From Ptychodera flava (lineage: Eukaryota; Hemichordata; Enteropneusta; Ptychoderidae): 64,000 nucleotides of DNA. The position numbers and the translations under genes are program-made. Location of the stretch: positions 47,941,389-48,005,388 of the forward strand of contig NC_091929.1 of the NCBI RefSeq assembly GCF_041260155.1, written 5' to 3'. The number at the start of each line of letters is the position of its first letter. The stretch's first letter is position 1. Shown one piece after another: positions 12,763 to 23,990 of this stretch. A model generated the notes under the pieces. It was not told the DNA's origin. It ran no database searches and saw only the letters and a list, made by a program, of their open reading frames with translations.

Positions 12763-13642
12763 TGTAACCATAGACAATTTCTATTTTTTATTTTATTTTC
12801 TGATTGTTTATATATATACTGGATACAGGTACTATACGTACCTACCTAATACGAATGAGTAACCTGTTAGCGAGAGTGGGTACAGCGCCACCAGTGTCAG
12901 ACTTTCACTGCTGAGAATCTCGCGATATCTGACGAGATTCATTAAAGAGTTTGACTTGCAGACAACTGCACATTTTCTGTGTCTGCCTCATTGATATTTC
13001 TTTTCAAGCTTTTGACAGCAGTGAACGTTGTGGTCGAGTAAACTGTAGGTGTATACTCTCCTTTATTTTAACAGGTATGTTTGGTATAATATTTCAGTGA
13101 TTTTGCCGACTTTTGCTCAGTTGAAAGTTTTGGATGAGATTGCCGCCCATGAGGAGACGCGCCATGTGTTTCATGAGCTATTTTTAGCGACTGTGCAAGT
13201 GAACTTCTGATGTGTCAATCGATGCGTCTAAAAGACTTATACATAGTTCTCAGTCATTGAAACGGGACAAGTGGCTCCGGCGATAGATGTAAACAAATCG
13301 TTTCCAGTGTTGTTAAAGTATCATAGCTCATTTCTATTTGTTATTGAGAAAAGGCCTTGTAGTTTAGTGTAGTAGAGAACGTCAATTCAGAGCAGCTGTG
13401 CAGTTTTTCATGCATGTGTTGAAACAGTACGCCAAAGCTTTCATAGCGTTGCCTTGTTGTAAGAGATCGTTTATTTTCGAGATTCATTAAAGAGTTTGAC
13501 TTGCAGACAACTGCACATTTTCTGTGTCTGCCTCATTGATATTTCTTTTCAAGCTTTTGACAGCAGTGAACGTTGTGGTCGAGTAAACTGTAGATGTATA
13601 CTCTCCTTTATTTAAACAGGGTTTCCCCTTACACTGGCTACA
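12763..13642 (+). repeat. 5' LTR of the gypsy element
   Basis: Begins TGTAACC and ends GGCTACA, an imperfect inverted pair, just before the primer site. It is nearly identical to 21579-22452. A block of about 130 bp (ATTCATTAAAGAGTTTGAC to CTCTCCTTTATTT) occurs twice inside it, at about 12940-13070 and 13480-13612; both LTRs share the duplication, so it predates this insertion. Confidence 0.9.
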
Positions 13643-13647
13643 TAATT

Positions 13648-13665
13648 TGGCGCCCAACGTGGGGC
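13648..13665 (+). promoter_or_regulatory. Primer binding site, tRNA-Lys1,2 type
   Basis: TGGCGCCCAACGTGGGGC, five bases after the LTR end. This is the sequence complementary to the 3' end of tRNA-Lys1,2, as known from several retroviruses. It would prime minus-strand DNA synthesis. The same site recurs after the 3' LTR at 22458-22475. Confidence 0.85.
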
Positions 13666-13952
13666 CCCGTTGCAAAAGTGTTGCAGTACACAAGCATATG
13701 GTGCCCTATGAAGTTTATGTCACAGTGTTTGACAGGTGATGTAGCGATCATTATCTCCATGGTAACTCCAGTCAACTATTAAAGTGAACCACAAGTTACA
13801 CGCCGCTGAAGAGAAATAAAGAGGTTTGAACTGAACTGTTGCTGTGCTAGTTGAAAGTACAAGAGAGACTCTGTAAACTGTATATATTTTGTTTTCTTCT
13901 ACGATAAATACCTGCTCAATATCTGATTGACATACTTGTGTTTTTACAAGCA

Positions 13953-14640
13953 ATGATGGATACCCCTCCACATACCTGTACACCCAGCGAATTTAGAGCC
14001 CTGTTGGACCATACGGTTTATATTAAGGGCATTGCAGGGAGTGCTACATGTGAGGAGTTGAGTGAATTCCTGTCATCTGTCGGTACAGTCAGCCATATTG
14101 TCTGGCCGGTCGACCCAGAGTCAGTTAGTCGTAGTGACCATGCTTTCTGCCAGTTTGCTGACAAGGCCACAGCTCAAGAAGCAATTGTGAAACTTAATGG
14201 CCGACTGTTCCTGGATAGCAAGTTGACAATTATTAGGGTGCCGGTCAGTTTGTACGATAGACTCCGATATGAGGCCACACCATCAGCATCTAACACCATA
14301 CCCAAGACAATGAGCAGCAGTATGACATCAAGACCAGTTGTCACGCCAACCAGGTACACACCCTGTCAAAAGTTGCAGTACGAGAGTGAAGTAACCAATG
14401 CCGGTGAAGTCGACCAGGCTAAATTGAACCGCATGATTGAAGTTCTGCGTAAAGCTGGACATGAAGTAACCCCTGTCAGTCAGCAACCTGGTATAGGAGT
14501 CAAACCAAAGTACGGTAGCCCAGCGGTGTCATGTCCAGTTACAACTGACAAGTCTACGATCATACTACCAGCTGCATTGTTTCAACCACCAAGAATTTCA
14601 ACTTCTGGTGACCAAAGAATAAAGGTGACTCAGACTTTGA
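13953..14640 (+). pseudogene. Gag N-terminal part with RRM-like domain
   Basis: Start chosen at the ATG at 13953, about 290 bp after the primer site. Early residues form an RNA-recognition-motif pattern: a first strand HTVYIKGI (RNP2-like), helix CEELSEFLSSVG, strand VSHIVW, HAFCQFAD (RNP1-like), helix TAQEAIV and a final strand SKLTIIRVPV. A linker rich in Ser, Thr and Pro follows. The frame drifts out of register near 14620 (around AATAAAGG); capsid coding continues in another frame, so Gag is split here. Role by family: RNA binding and particle assembly. The RRM assignment is by eye. Confidence 0.7.
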
Positions 14641-15547
14641 GTCATGGAAATACGAAATTGAGTGTTTGCAGAGAGATGGAACACATAGCAGGGAGACGCT
14701 GGCCACAGCAGTTAGGAAGTCACTGTGCGGAGATGCAGGTAGAGTTGTGATGCACATGGGTTTAGATGTTACCATTGAGGCTATCCTGGAAAAGTTGAGT
14801 GGGATATATGATGTGGTTGAAACTGGTGCTACTCTACTACAGCAGTTTTATAAAAGCAAACAGGACGAGAAGGAAACAGTGGCTGGATATGGCCATGGAT
14901 GTCACCTTGAGTTGGCAATTAACAAGGCCAAGGAGAGAGGTGGTATAGCAGCAGTGGCGGTGGATGAAGCTCTCAGAATTGTATTTTGGAAGGGTTTGCG
15001 TGATGAACGAGTGAAGAATATTGCCAGATATTGCTATGATAAGGCAACATCGTTTCATGAGTTGCTCCGCATCGCCCGCCTAGCAGAACAAGAAGTTAAG
15101 GAAACATTTGCGTATGCCAAACCTGCACGTGCTGGTATCTCCAATCAGACAATTGTCCCTGAAAAGGCAAATGCTGTGAAGGAGGACTCAGTAGTAAAGG
15201 AAATTCAGCAACACATGCAGTCTTTGGCAGCCAGACTTGACAGGATGGAGGGTAATGGTACGAGTTCAGACGCTAACCCTCAAGACATGCCCTCACAGCA
15301 GGGTCGTGGTAGAGGTAGGCAAAGAGAAAGAAATCTGCCTGAACAAAATGCTGGCACAAGAAGGAGAGGTAGAAGTCCAGAAGGTACTGGCCGCATCCGG
15401 GGACCTGTAATTTGTTACAGATGTGGTCAGGAGGGACACATAGCCAGAGGTTGCCGAAATCCCAAGATGGTGGACAACGCCCCTTCTGTTCCGGAGCAAT
15501 CTGGTCAGTTAAACTCCCAGCTGCCTCCACCGGCGGGCAGGTGGTAG
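14625..15547 (+). pseudogene. Gag capsid and nucleocapsid part
   Basis: Continues Gag in a second frame. The first section (DFESWKYEIECL, then VRKSLCGDAGRVVMHMG and AILEKLSGIYDVV) resembles the capsid of gypsy-type retrotransposon Gags and their Arc/PNMA relatives. The C-terminal part is rich in Arg and Gly and ends in a CCHC zinc knuckle, CYRCGQEGHIARGC, which would bind genomic RNA. The open frame starts without an ATG, as expected for the far side of a frameshift. It overlaps the protease frame by about 130 bp. Confidence 0.85.
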
Positions 15548-16230
15548 GCAGAACCAATGAGCAAGCCCAAGCAAACGTCATTGTTCACCGTCAATCAGTA
15601 CTCAACCGCATTGTGGGTGATCCTAATGAAGAAAATATATTCATTAATGGGGTGTGCTGCCGCAGTTTAATTGACACTGGTTCTCAGGTAACGACGGTCG
15701 GTGAATCATTCTACAAGAACAATTTGTCGTCATGCGAGATACATCCCATTGAAGAGCTGTTAACCATAACTGGAGCACAAGGTCAGGTGGTGGAATTCCT
15801 GGGATACATAGAGGCTGAGATCTCTTTTCCAAGAGATGTCTTTGGTACTGATGAGACTTACAGTGTGCTGGTGCTGGTTGTATTGGATACAGCTTACAAC
15901 CAAGAAGTACCATTGTGTGTTGGCACCAACCTCATTAACTTGTACCAGAAGAGTTCCAGGTTGTGCAAACAAAAGCCTTCATCTGTCCAAAGTTTGAGGA
16001 TATCAGCTGCTGTCCAGGACGCTTACAATCACCTTGATGCCAGGGACCATTTCTGTGGTGAAGATGGTAATCTTGGTGTGGTGAGAGCCCAGCTGCGGCG
16101 CCCAGTTAGAGTTGAACCTAACAGCGTTATCAACATTATGGGTAAAACTAAATCGGGCCCTCAGGGAGACGAACACCCAGAGGGACGAGACAGTTTCCAG
16201 GTGGTCTTGTTGTCAACCCATCAGCCCTAA
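15548..16230 (+). pseudogene. Retrotransposon aspartic protease region
   Basis: In a third frame, LIDTGSQVTTVGESF is the aspartic protease active site (DTG) of retroelements, which matures the Gag-Pol polyprotein. A second conserved section, VLVVLDTAYNQEVPLCVGTNLI, matches the part after the flap, where the family usually has an I/L-G-x-N motif. The frame ends at 16230; a short stop-containing stretch (16231-16300) separates it from RT, so the polyprotein is interrupted. Confidence 0.82.
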
Positions 16231-16300
16231 CTATGAAGTGTACCAGAAAGAAATGTAGGGTACCTGTGCAATTGCAGAACTTTCTAACAAGACAGTAACT

Positions 16301-17651
16301 GTGAGGCCAGGGGAGGTGATTGGTGAAGTTCATGCTGTTACGTGGGCCGGATCACCTTCACAATACCAGCTTGGGATTCGGCAACCGATGACGGCCGCCA
16401 GACAGTATAGTAATTGTAGTGATCACCTGGGTGCTAATGTATCACTTGGCAGCAATATAGACTTACACCACTTGAGTGCTACTCAATATCAGCTGGCCCA
16501 AGAGCTACTAGCGAGGAAGTCTGATGTATTCTCAAAACATGACAATGATCTTGGTTATTGTACGGCTGTACAACATGAGATACCACTCACTGATACCCAC
16601 CCTATTCGTGAAAGACATCGCCGCATACCCCCTGCCATGTATGATGAAGTGAGGTCCCTCCTCCAGGGTATGTTGGCAAGTGGGGCCATACGCGAGTCAA
16701 GTAGTCCATGGGCAGCCCCGATTGTGCTTGTCAAGAAGAAAGGTGGGTCAATTCGCCTAAGTGTTGATTACAGAAGGTTGAACGCCAGGACCGTCAAAGA
16801 CTCGTATGCCATGCCAAGAATAGAGGAGAGTATGGATGCCTTGAAAGGAGCCAAGTGGTTTTCAACAATTGATTTGAAGAGCGGCTATTGGCAGATTGGA
16901 ATGGCGGACAAAGATAGACCAAAGACGGCCTTTACCACACCCTTTGGATTCTACGAGTGCAATCGTATGCCATTCGGGTTGACCAATGCTCCAAGCACAT
17001 TTCAGAGGCTCATGGAAAAGTGTATGGGAGACTATAATCTAAAGATATGCCTTGTGTATCTGGACAATATAATCATATTCTCATCCACTTTTGAAGAACA
17101 CCTTCAGCGGCTTGAGGCAGTCTTTGATCGTCTCCAAGAGTATGGGCTGAAGGTAAAAGCATCCAAATGCCAACTTTTCAAGAGTCAAGTCAAGTTCCTT
17201 GGGCACGTGGTTTCAGGAGATGGCGTAGAGACTGATCCGGACAAGGTTAAAGCCCTGAAAACATGGCCTGTTCCGAGGAGTGTCCATGAGGTCAAGTCTT
17301 TCTTAGGTTTTGCTGGTTACCATCGTAGGTTCGTCCCAGGTTTTTCAAAGATAGTGAAGCCATTGAATGATTTGACAGCTGGACTCCCAAGCAAGCGCAA
17401 GGACCGAAGAAGAACCAAACACCCATCACTGCTGAGTTTGTGTGGACAGACCAATGCCAGACTGCTTTCAATGACATCATTCACAGGTTATCAAACCCAC
17501 CTGTACTTGCTTATGCTGACTGTGGCATCCCATTTGAACTCCACACAGATGCGAGCCTTAATGGTCTAGGTGCTGATCTATATCAAGAACAAGATGGCAG
17601 GAAGAGAGTTGTTGCATATGCGAGTAGGGGTTTGTCTCCGAGTGAAAGAAA
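16301..17651 (+). pseudogene. Gypsy reverse transcriptase and start of RNase H
   Basis: RT blocks are all visible: PIRERHRRIPP, SSSPWAAPIVLVKKK, RLSVDYRRLN, FSTIDLKSGYWQI, MPFGLTNAPSTFQRLM and FLGHVVSGDGV. The catalytic YxDD box reads YLDN (Asn codon 17066-17068), which removes one metal-binding aspartate and should abolish activity. A frameshift near 17390-17430 moves coding to another frame for the connection and RNase H start (HTDASLNGLGADLYQ, first catalytic Asp region). RNase H stops at about 17651, where a Penelope-like fragment is inserted. Confidence 0.92.
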
Positions 17652-19112
17652 AATAATCGCAATCATACCAATCCATAATCCAATAACACTAGGTCAAAAT
17701 TTGTGAGACAATAGATGTAAACATAGACACAAAACAGCACAGAACAGACAGTAAATAGACGGTACAAACAAAGTCAAATTCATGAAAGAAAGATATATGG
17801 ACCTCTGGCCAAAAGACCAAGAAGTGATGTCAGGTGTTTCGAAAATAGTAAGCGCATCCTGCCCCACATGTGGCACCCGCCATATATCAATCTGTAAGTC
17901 AGATAGGTAGTGGTCACTAACTAAGGCCCAATGTCACCGATGCCATCAGTGATCATTTGTCGAAGAGAGATATTGTATTTATCTACCAGCTTGCGATACT
18001 GCCAAAAAAGCGTTTGAATGTAGAGACAAGTCTTGCTCTGGTGTAACCTTGATTTAACAGTTTGAAAGAGAGATGGCCATGTCTCTCTACAAAATCACCA
18101 TATGAACTGCATGCTCTTGCATATCGTATAAGCTGGGAAATGTATACCCCATAAGCAGGTGAGAGTGGAATATTACTGATGAGGTGTGGAAAATTAATTA
18201 TACTAAAGTTGAAATCATCTCTCTGTCATATAGCCTAGTAGAAAGGTGACCATTGGAGTCAAATTCAAGTAAAATGTCCAGATATGAAGCAGAAGAGGCC
18301 GTTTCTGTAGTTTCTTTAATCTCCAATTCTGGAGGATAAATCATAGCGAGATATTAACTGAATTCAGAGTTATTCAATGAAATAACATCGTCTATGTATC
18401 TAAATGTTAGGTGAAAGTACGAGCTACAGAGACCTTTTTCTGCTTGATAAGGTTCTGGATAAATTCTGCCTCGTATGAGAACAGAAATAAGTCGGCAAGT
18501 AAGGGAGCACAGTTAGTGCCCATGGGAATTCCTATACACTGTTGGAAAATGTGTCCTCCAAATTCAACAAATATGTTGTCAATGAGGAAATCAAGCATAC
18601 TGATAATGTCTTTCTCGGTATAAAACACTTTAGCATTAGTTGTATTTTTAACAAAATATGTAGAATTATACCCTAATACCACATATTTGTAACGGCGTGA
18701 ACCGTTTTTGTAGAAAAATGCTTGGTTGATGATGTTTTCAAGCGTTCTTTCAATTTATCATGTGGTATTGTGGTATACAATGTGGAAAAATCGAAAGTTT
18801 TAATAGATGTTATTTTTGAAACAGATCTTGATTTCAAATTTTCCAAGAGTTCCTTCGAATTTTTTATATCCACATTTGATTTATACCACTCCGAGAAAAG
18901 ACAACATCACAGTATGATTGAAGTCCCCGTTTAACAGTACAAAGAACAGAAGTCAGTATCTTCGATAACTCTGTTGTTGAACATTTGAAGATCCTGCGAT
19001 AAACCTAGCTTTGTAAGGTGTTTTGTGGAGCTTTGGTATCCAGTATAAGCTAGGCAACTTATTATGGTCATCCTTTGTTGTAATATTAAAATTATCCATG
19101 AATGACTTATGG
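17652..19112 (-). mobile_element. Penelope-like element fragment inserted in gypsy RNase H
   Basis: Gypsy RNase H breaks off at about 17651 and resumes at about 19113. The intervening 1.46 kb reads on the minus strand as a broken RT: KTFDFSTLYTTIPHDKL (motif A region), IGIPMGTNCAPLLADLF (motif B region), a YIDD box near 18395 and then DDFNFSIINFP and AYGVYISQLIRYARAC. The last ~260 bp (17652-17913) reappear in opposite orientation at 27134-27398, which defines the element's 3' end. The 5' end is truncated. Frameshifts and stops make it inactive. Subfamily is not resolved and I see no GIY-YIG endonuclease. Confidence 0.78.
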
Positions 19113-19770
19113 GACTACCCAGCTCATAAGCTTGAGTTTCTAGCCTTAAAGTGGGCAGTAACTGACAAGTTCCACGATTACCTGTATGGGAACTCATTCA
19201 AGGTAGTTACTGACAACAACCCTTTAACCTATGTAACAACGAGTGCAAAGTTAGATGCCACTGGCCATCGATGGCTTGCTGCACTTTCAATGTATAACTT
19301 CAGTCTTGCTTACCGACCAGGTACAAGGAATGCCGATGCTGATGGCCTATCTCCCCGGCCTCACACTCCTAGCCCAGAGACCGACTCTGACTCACTTCAG
19401 GATACCCTCAGTCGCTATGAGACAGGAGGGAGTGAAGTGCCATGTGAATCGGTAGAGGCTGTGTGTCAGTCTTATATGACTGCAAGGATTCCCTTGGTAG
19501 AGATGGTTGGTTGTTCAAATACAGCAGTACCAGAGACCATGGATTGTCCCCCAACACTGCCAGGGAGTGAATCTTTACCCACACTGACTAGGGATGAGTG
19601 GGTGGCTGCACAGCAAAGGGACCCCGCCATTCAACGCATTGTCATCCTCAAGGAGAGTGGAAAACTTCCAACCAGAACAAAAAGGAAGACTGAGAGTCAG
19701 AGGTTCAGCGGTATATCAATGAATGGCAGAGACTCAGTTTCAAGAGCGGTGTTTTGTACAGGAGTCGTAT
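19113..19770 (+). pseudogene. Gypsy RNase H C-terminal part and linker
   Basis: Resumes exactly where RNase H was interrupted: YPAHKLEFLALKWAV, then VVTDNNPLTYV and a region including LAYRPGTRNADADGLSR-like sequence (here ADGLSPRP), all conserved in Ty3/gypsy RNase H. A Ser/Thr/Pro-rich linker and DEWVAAQQRDPAIQRI lead to integrase. A frameshift near 19690-19750 moves coding to the integrase frame. Confidence 0.85.
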
Positions 19771-20638
19771 TACAGGTGATGGCAACAAGGTGCATCAACT
19801 AGTACTCCCTAGACAGTACAGAGCCATGGTCCTCAGAGGTCTGCATGATGATGTTGGACACCTTGGTAAGGACAGAACACTAGACTTGGTGAGATCTTGC
19901 TTCTTCTGGCCTTACACGGCACATGACGTTGAGACTAAGATCAAGTCATGTGAGAGATGTGTGAGAAGGAAGATGCCCCCAGGCGCAAGATCAGTTGCTC
20001 CATTGGTGAACATCCAGACCAGTCAGCCAATGGAATTAGTATGCATGGACTATCTGAAACTAGAAGAATCCAAGGGAGGTATATCTAACATTCTGGTGAT
20101 CACTGATCACTTCACACGCTATGCAGTTGCAATCCCGACTCAGAACCAGACCGCACAGACTACAGCTCGGCATCTTTTCAACAGCTTCATGGTGCATTAT
20201 GGGTTTCCAGCCCGGTTACATTCAGACCAGGGAAGAAACTTTGAATCTGAGGTCATTCGACAACTTTGCCAAATAACAGGAGTCCAGAAGTCAAGAACAA
20301 CCCCATACCACCCTATGGGTAATGGACAGACAGAGCGTTTTAACCGTACATTGCTTGACATGCTTGGCACCTTGGAGGAGCATCAGAAGAAAGACTGGAA
20401 ATCATATGTCGGTCCACTTTTACATGCATACAACTGTACTACCAACGATTCCACTGGTTATGCCCCCTACTATCTCATGTTCGGACGCCATCCCAGATTA
20501 CCTATCGACGTGTACCTTGGATTGGAACCTGAGGGCGGTTCGCAAAATACATATGGTGAATATGCTCAAGACCTCAGAGACCGACTAGATTGTGCATATT
20601 CGATTGCATCAAAGGCAGCTGCTAAGAAGTCCTCATAA
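19754..20638 (+). pseudogene. Gypsy integrase, zinc finger and catalytic core
   Basis: Contains the HHCC zinc-binding domain (H31, H36, C66, C69 of the open frame) and a complete DDE core: D99 (MDY), D158 (HSDQG) and E194 (NGQTERFN), with 35 residues between the second Asp and Glu as expected. It would insert retrotransposon DNA into the host genome. Conserved C-terminal core sequence AYNCTTNDSTGYAPYYLMFGR is also seen. The frame ends at 20638 and the C-terminal domain continues in another frame. The start is not a true initiation codon; it is the resumption of Pol. Confidence 0.9.
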
Positions 20639-21521
20639 CAAGAAGAGGTATGACAGTAGGGCAAGGGGAGCTGTGTTGGAGCATGGTGACCGAGTTTTGG
20701 TGAAGAATGTTAGCATACAAGGGAAACACAAGATTGCTAACCAATGGGAGAGAAATGTGTATGTAGTGGTTTGCAAGACCAATCCTGACCTCCCTGTGTA
20801 TACAGTCCGGCCGGAGTCTGGGGTTGGAAGAGAGAGAACTCTCCACCGCAACCTACTGTTACCATGCTTCTCATTGCCCTGCCCATCTGAGAATCAAAGA
20901 GCAAAACCCAAGGAGACTGTTGATTATACGAGATCAACAAGCAAGGCAGAAGAATCACAGGATCATTGTACAGTTTCGTCAGACTCGGATGGTGATCAGG
21001 ATGTTCATTTCGTCCCAGTCTATCATGCACCACAGGAGAGGGTACTCGAACCTGAAGAGGCATCAGGCCCAGATACTGTGCCCCAAGAGGAGAAACAGGC
21101 CATGGTTGGGAAAAAGCCCACATCAGTGGTTAGTGGTGTCAGTCCACCAGGGACTACTTCAGATACACTTCCGATTGAGAATTCCTCACTACCAGATGTA
21201 CAATGTGTTGTTGAGAACGAAGTGAGCGGAAGTTTGGAGCCATCAAATGACCCGAGTCTACAGGAGGATGCTGAGCCACACAAGGAGTTTGAAATTCAGG
21301 AGGAAGTACACTTCGAACCCATGCAAGAAGTAGAAGGGGAACCCTTAAGGAGATCAAAGCGGACAATACGACCACCAGATCGCCTGAATCTTACTCAGGT
21401 CTGCAGTAAGCCAGAGTGGATGGTCAAAGCAGATTACCTCACATCTGTGAAGTTTAATGCCCAAGGTGACTCTGCAGAACGTCTTTGTGCCGCGTTGATT
21501 GACATTGTATCAAACGGTTAA
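20630..21521 (+). pseudogene. Gypsy integrase C-terminal domain and Pol tail
   Basis: Continues integrase after a frameshift near 20630: KKRYDSRARG, GDRVLVKNVSIQGKHKIANQW and TLHRNLLLP match the small DNA-binding C-terminal domain of gypsy integrases. A long acidic, Ser/Pro/Glu-rich tail follows, with a basic stretch RRSKRTIRPPDRLN near the end, as in related elements. Stop at 21519-21521. No envelope gene lies between here and the 3' LTR. Confidence 0.85.
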
Positions 21522-21560
21522 TCCCTGACTGAATTTTCTTGTGAATATCGGGACGATATT

Positions 21561-21578
21561 CCAGAAAGCAGGGGAGTG
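21561..21578 (+). promoter_or_regulatory. Polypurine tract
   Basis: CCAGAAAGCAGGGGAGTG directly before the 3' LTR. Purine-rich sequence at this place primes plus-strand DNA synthesis in retroelements. Confidence 0.7.
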
Positions 21579-22452
21579 TGTAACCATAGACAATTTTTAT
21601 TTTTATTTTATTTTCTGATTGTATATATATACTGTATACAGGTACTATACGTACCTACCTAATACGAATGAGTAGCCTGTTAGTGAGAGTGGGTACAGCG
21701 CCACCAGTGTCAGACTTTCACTGCTGAGAATCTCGCGATATCTGACGAGATTCATTAAAGAGTTTGACTTGCAGACAACTGCACATTTTCTGTGTCTGCC
21801 TCATTGATATTTTTTCAAGCTTTTGACAGCAGTGAACGTTGTGGTCGAGTAAACTGTAGATGTATACTCTCCTTTATTTTAACAGGTATGTTTGGTATAA
21901 TATTTCAGTGATTTTGCCGAGTTTTGCTCAGTTGAAAGTTTGGATGAGATCGCCGCCCATGAGGAGACGCGCCATGTGTTTCATGAGCTATTTTTAGCGA
22001 CTGTGCAAGTGAACTTCTGATGTGTCGATCGATGCGTCTAAAAGACTTATATATAGTTCTCAGTCATTGAAACGGGACAAGTGGCTCAGGCGATAGATGT
22101 AAACAAATCGTCTCCAGTGTTGTTAAAGTATCATAGCTCATTTCTGTTTGTTATTGAGAAAAGGCCTTGTAGTTTAGTGTAGTAGAGAACGTCAATTCTG
22201 ATCAGCTGTTCAGTTTTTCATGCATGTGTTGAAACAGTACGCCAAAGTTTTCACAGCGTTGCCTTGTTGTAAGAGATCGTTTATTTTCAAGATTCCATAA
22301 AGAGTTTGACTTGCAGACAACTGCACATTTTCTGTGTCTGCCTCATTGATATTTCTTTTCAAGCTTTTGACAGCAGTGAACGTTGTGGTCGAGTAAACTG
22401 TAGATGTATACTCTCCTTTATTTTAACAGGGTTTCCCCTTACACTGGCTACA
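21579..22452 (+). repeat. 3' LTR of the gypsy element
   Basis: Same TGTAACC start and GGCTACA end as the 5' copy, with scattered base changes and small indels. It carries the same internal 130-bp duplication. It is followed not by flanking DNA but by another primer site and leader. Confidence 0.9.
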
Positions 22453-23066
22453 TAATTTGGCGCCCAACGTGGGGCCCCGTTGCAAAAGTGTTGCAGTACA
22501 CAAGCATATGGTGCCCTATGAAGTTTATGTCACAGTGTTTGACAGGTGATGTATCGAGCATTATCTCCATGGTAACTCCAGTCAACTATTAAAGTGAACC
22601 ACAAGTTACACGCTGAAGAGACATAAAGAGGTTTGAACTGAACTGTTGCTGTGCTAGTTGAAAGTACAAGAGAGACTCTGTAAACTGTATATATTTGTTT
22701 TCTTCTACGAAAAATACCTGCTCAATATCTGATTGACATACTTGTGTTTTTACAAGCAATGATGGATACCCCTCCACATACCTGTACACCCTGTTGGACC
22801 ATACGGTTTATATTAAGGGCATTGCAGGGAGTGCTACATGTGAGGAGTTGAGTGAATTCCTGTCATCTGTCGGTACAGTCAGCCATATTGTCTGGCCGGT
22901 CGACCCAGAGTCAGTTAGTCGTAGTGACCATGCTTTCTGCCAGTTTGCTGACAAGGCCACAGCTCAAGAAGCAATTGTGAAACTTAATGGCCGACTGTTC
23001 CTGGGTAGCAAGTTGACAATTACTAGGGTGCCGGTCAGTTTGTACGATAGACTCCGATATGAGGCC
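22453..23066 (+). pseudogene. Second partial gypsy internal region with truncated RRM-like gag
   Basis: Bases 22453-23066 repeat 13643-14276 (primer site, leader and gag start). A 16-bp deletion just after the gag ATG (CACCCTGTTGG instead of the longer first-copy sequence) breaks the frame. The RRM-like domain is open from 22794 and ends in TAG at 23067-23069, where homology stops; a shared CCCAAGA near the break may be microhomology. The arrangement suggests recombination between two tandem or overlapping copies. Confidence 0.85.
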
Positions 23067-23799
23067 TAGCCCAAGATCATACAGGTTTGCTGCGCGCGGT
23101 GCACGTGCAGTGCCGTGCCGCATGTTTATCAAAGGAAATTATTGTAAAGTTTCAACATCGCCGTTATAACTTAACATCCCGAATCGATACAGGACCTAAT
23201 TTTCAAAATAGGTCAGACTTTCTCATATATGCACCATCAAAGGTATAGAAAACAGAACATTGACCCAGCCTGCTGCATGCATATCGATTAGACCCGTAGC
23301 GTAGCCCCATCGGCGCAGCGTGTTATGTAGTACACGGCATGACCTATATAGAATCACATCACGGGAGTGGTTATACACGCCAACAGTTTAACCACCGAAA
23401 TAAACATTTTAAGCGTCACCGGTGCTGCTTCTGTGATATTTCGTTAATTTTGTTTTCCTGTCATTATAGTAAATGCAGTTTTATAAGCCTAAGGGTAGTT
23501 AAGAGGCATTGATAGACAAGTAACCACACGATCGGTCCCTCTAGAGCGGGACCGTGGTGTACGTGTAACCAAGATGGTCTGTGTTTGCGCTGCCCATTCG
23601 CCACGTTCGCAAATGCGAATTGAAATCAGCAGTGGCAAAGAAAAATCGATCCTAGTTCGCAACAGTGGCGAAAGTGATTTTTGTTGAAAAAATTCCGCAA
23701 AATAAGCAAAAACGTGGGGTTTTTTAGTCTTTTGTTGATCTGCGCTTCTCTTTCGGCGATTCGCGAAAAAAACTATATCTATTTCCGTATTGTTCTCTC

Positions 23800-23990
23800 C
23801 GACGTACGCAATTGCAGTCGAGCCAAGTCTCGCGAGAGATTTGACGTCAATTTGTATAGTGTACAGCATGCACATAAATGACTATCGCGAGAATTGAAAA
23901 TGCAGGCAGACGCAATCGAGCCCTAGTCTCGCGATAAATTTGACATCATTTTGTCTAGTGTACAGCAAGCAAAGCGAACACTCGTGAGAA
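23800..23990. repeat. Tandem duplication of about 85-110 bp
   Basis: Blocks such as GCAGTCGAGCCAAGTCTCGCG...TTTGACGTCAATTTGTATAGTGTACAGCA and the following CGCAATCGAGCC...TTTGACATCATTTTGTCTAGTGTACAGCA are diverged copies. No coding function is evident. Confidence 0.6.

Larger units (their letters stand above)
12763..23066 (+). mobile_element. Ty3/gypsy LTR retrotransposon with extra partial internal region
   Basis: Order: 5' LTR, primer site, gag, protease, RT/RNase H, integrase, polypurine tract, 3' LTR, then a second copy of primer site, leader and gag start that stops at 23066. RT-RNase H-integrase is the Ty3/gypsy order. Coding is split over at least six frames, the RT active site is mutated and a Penelope-like fragment sits in RNase H, so this copy cannot be autonomous. 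No flanking TSD can be checked because the right end is a partial second copy. Confidence 0.93.

Noticed and set aside
13594..13782. Small ORF across LTR end and primer site
   Set aside because: It overlaps the primer site and leader and is repeated only because the LTR and leader are duplicated.
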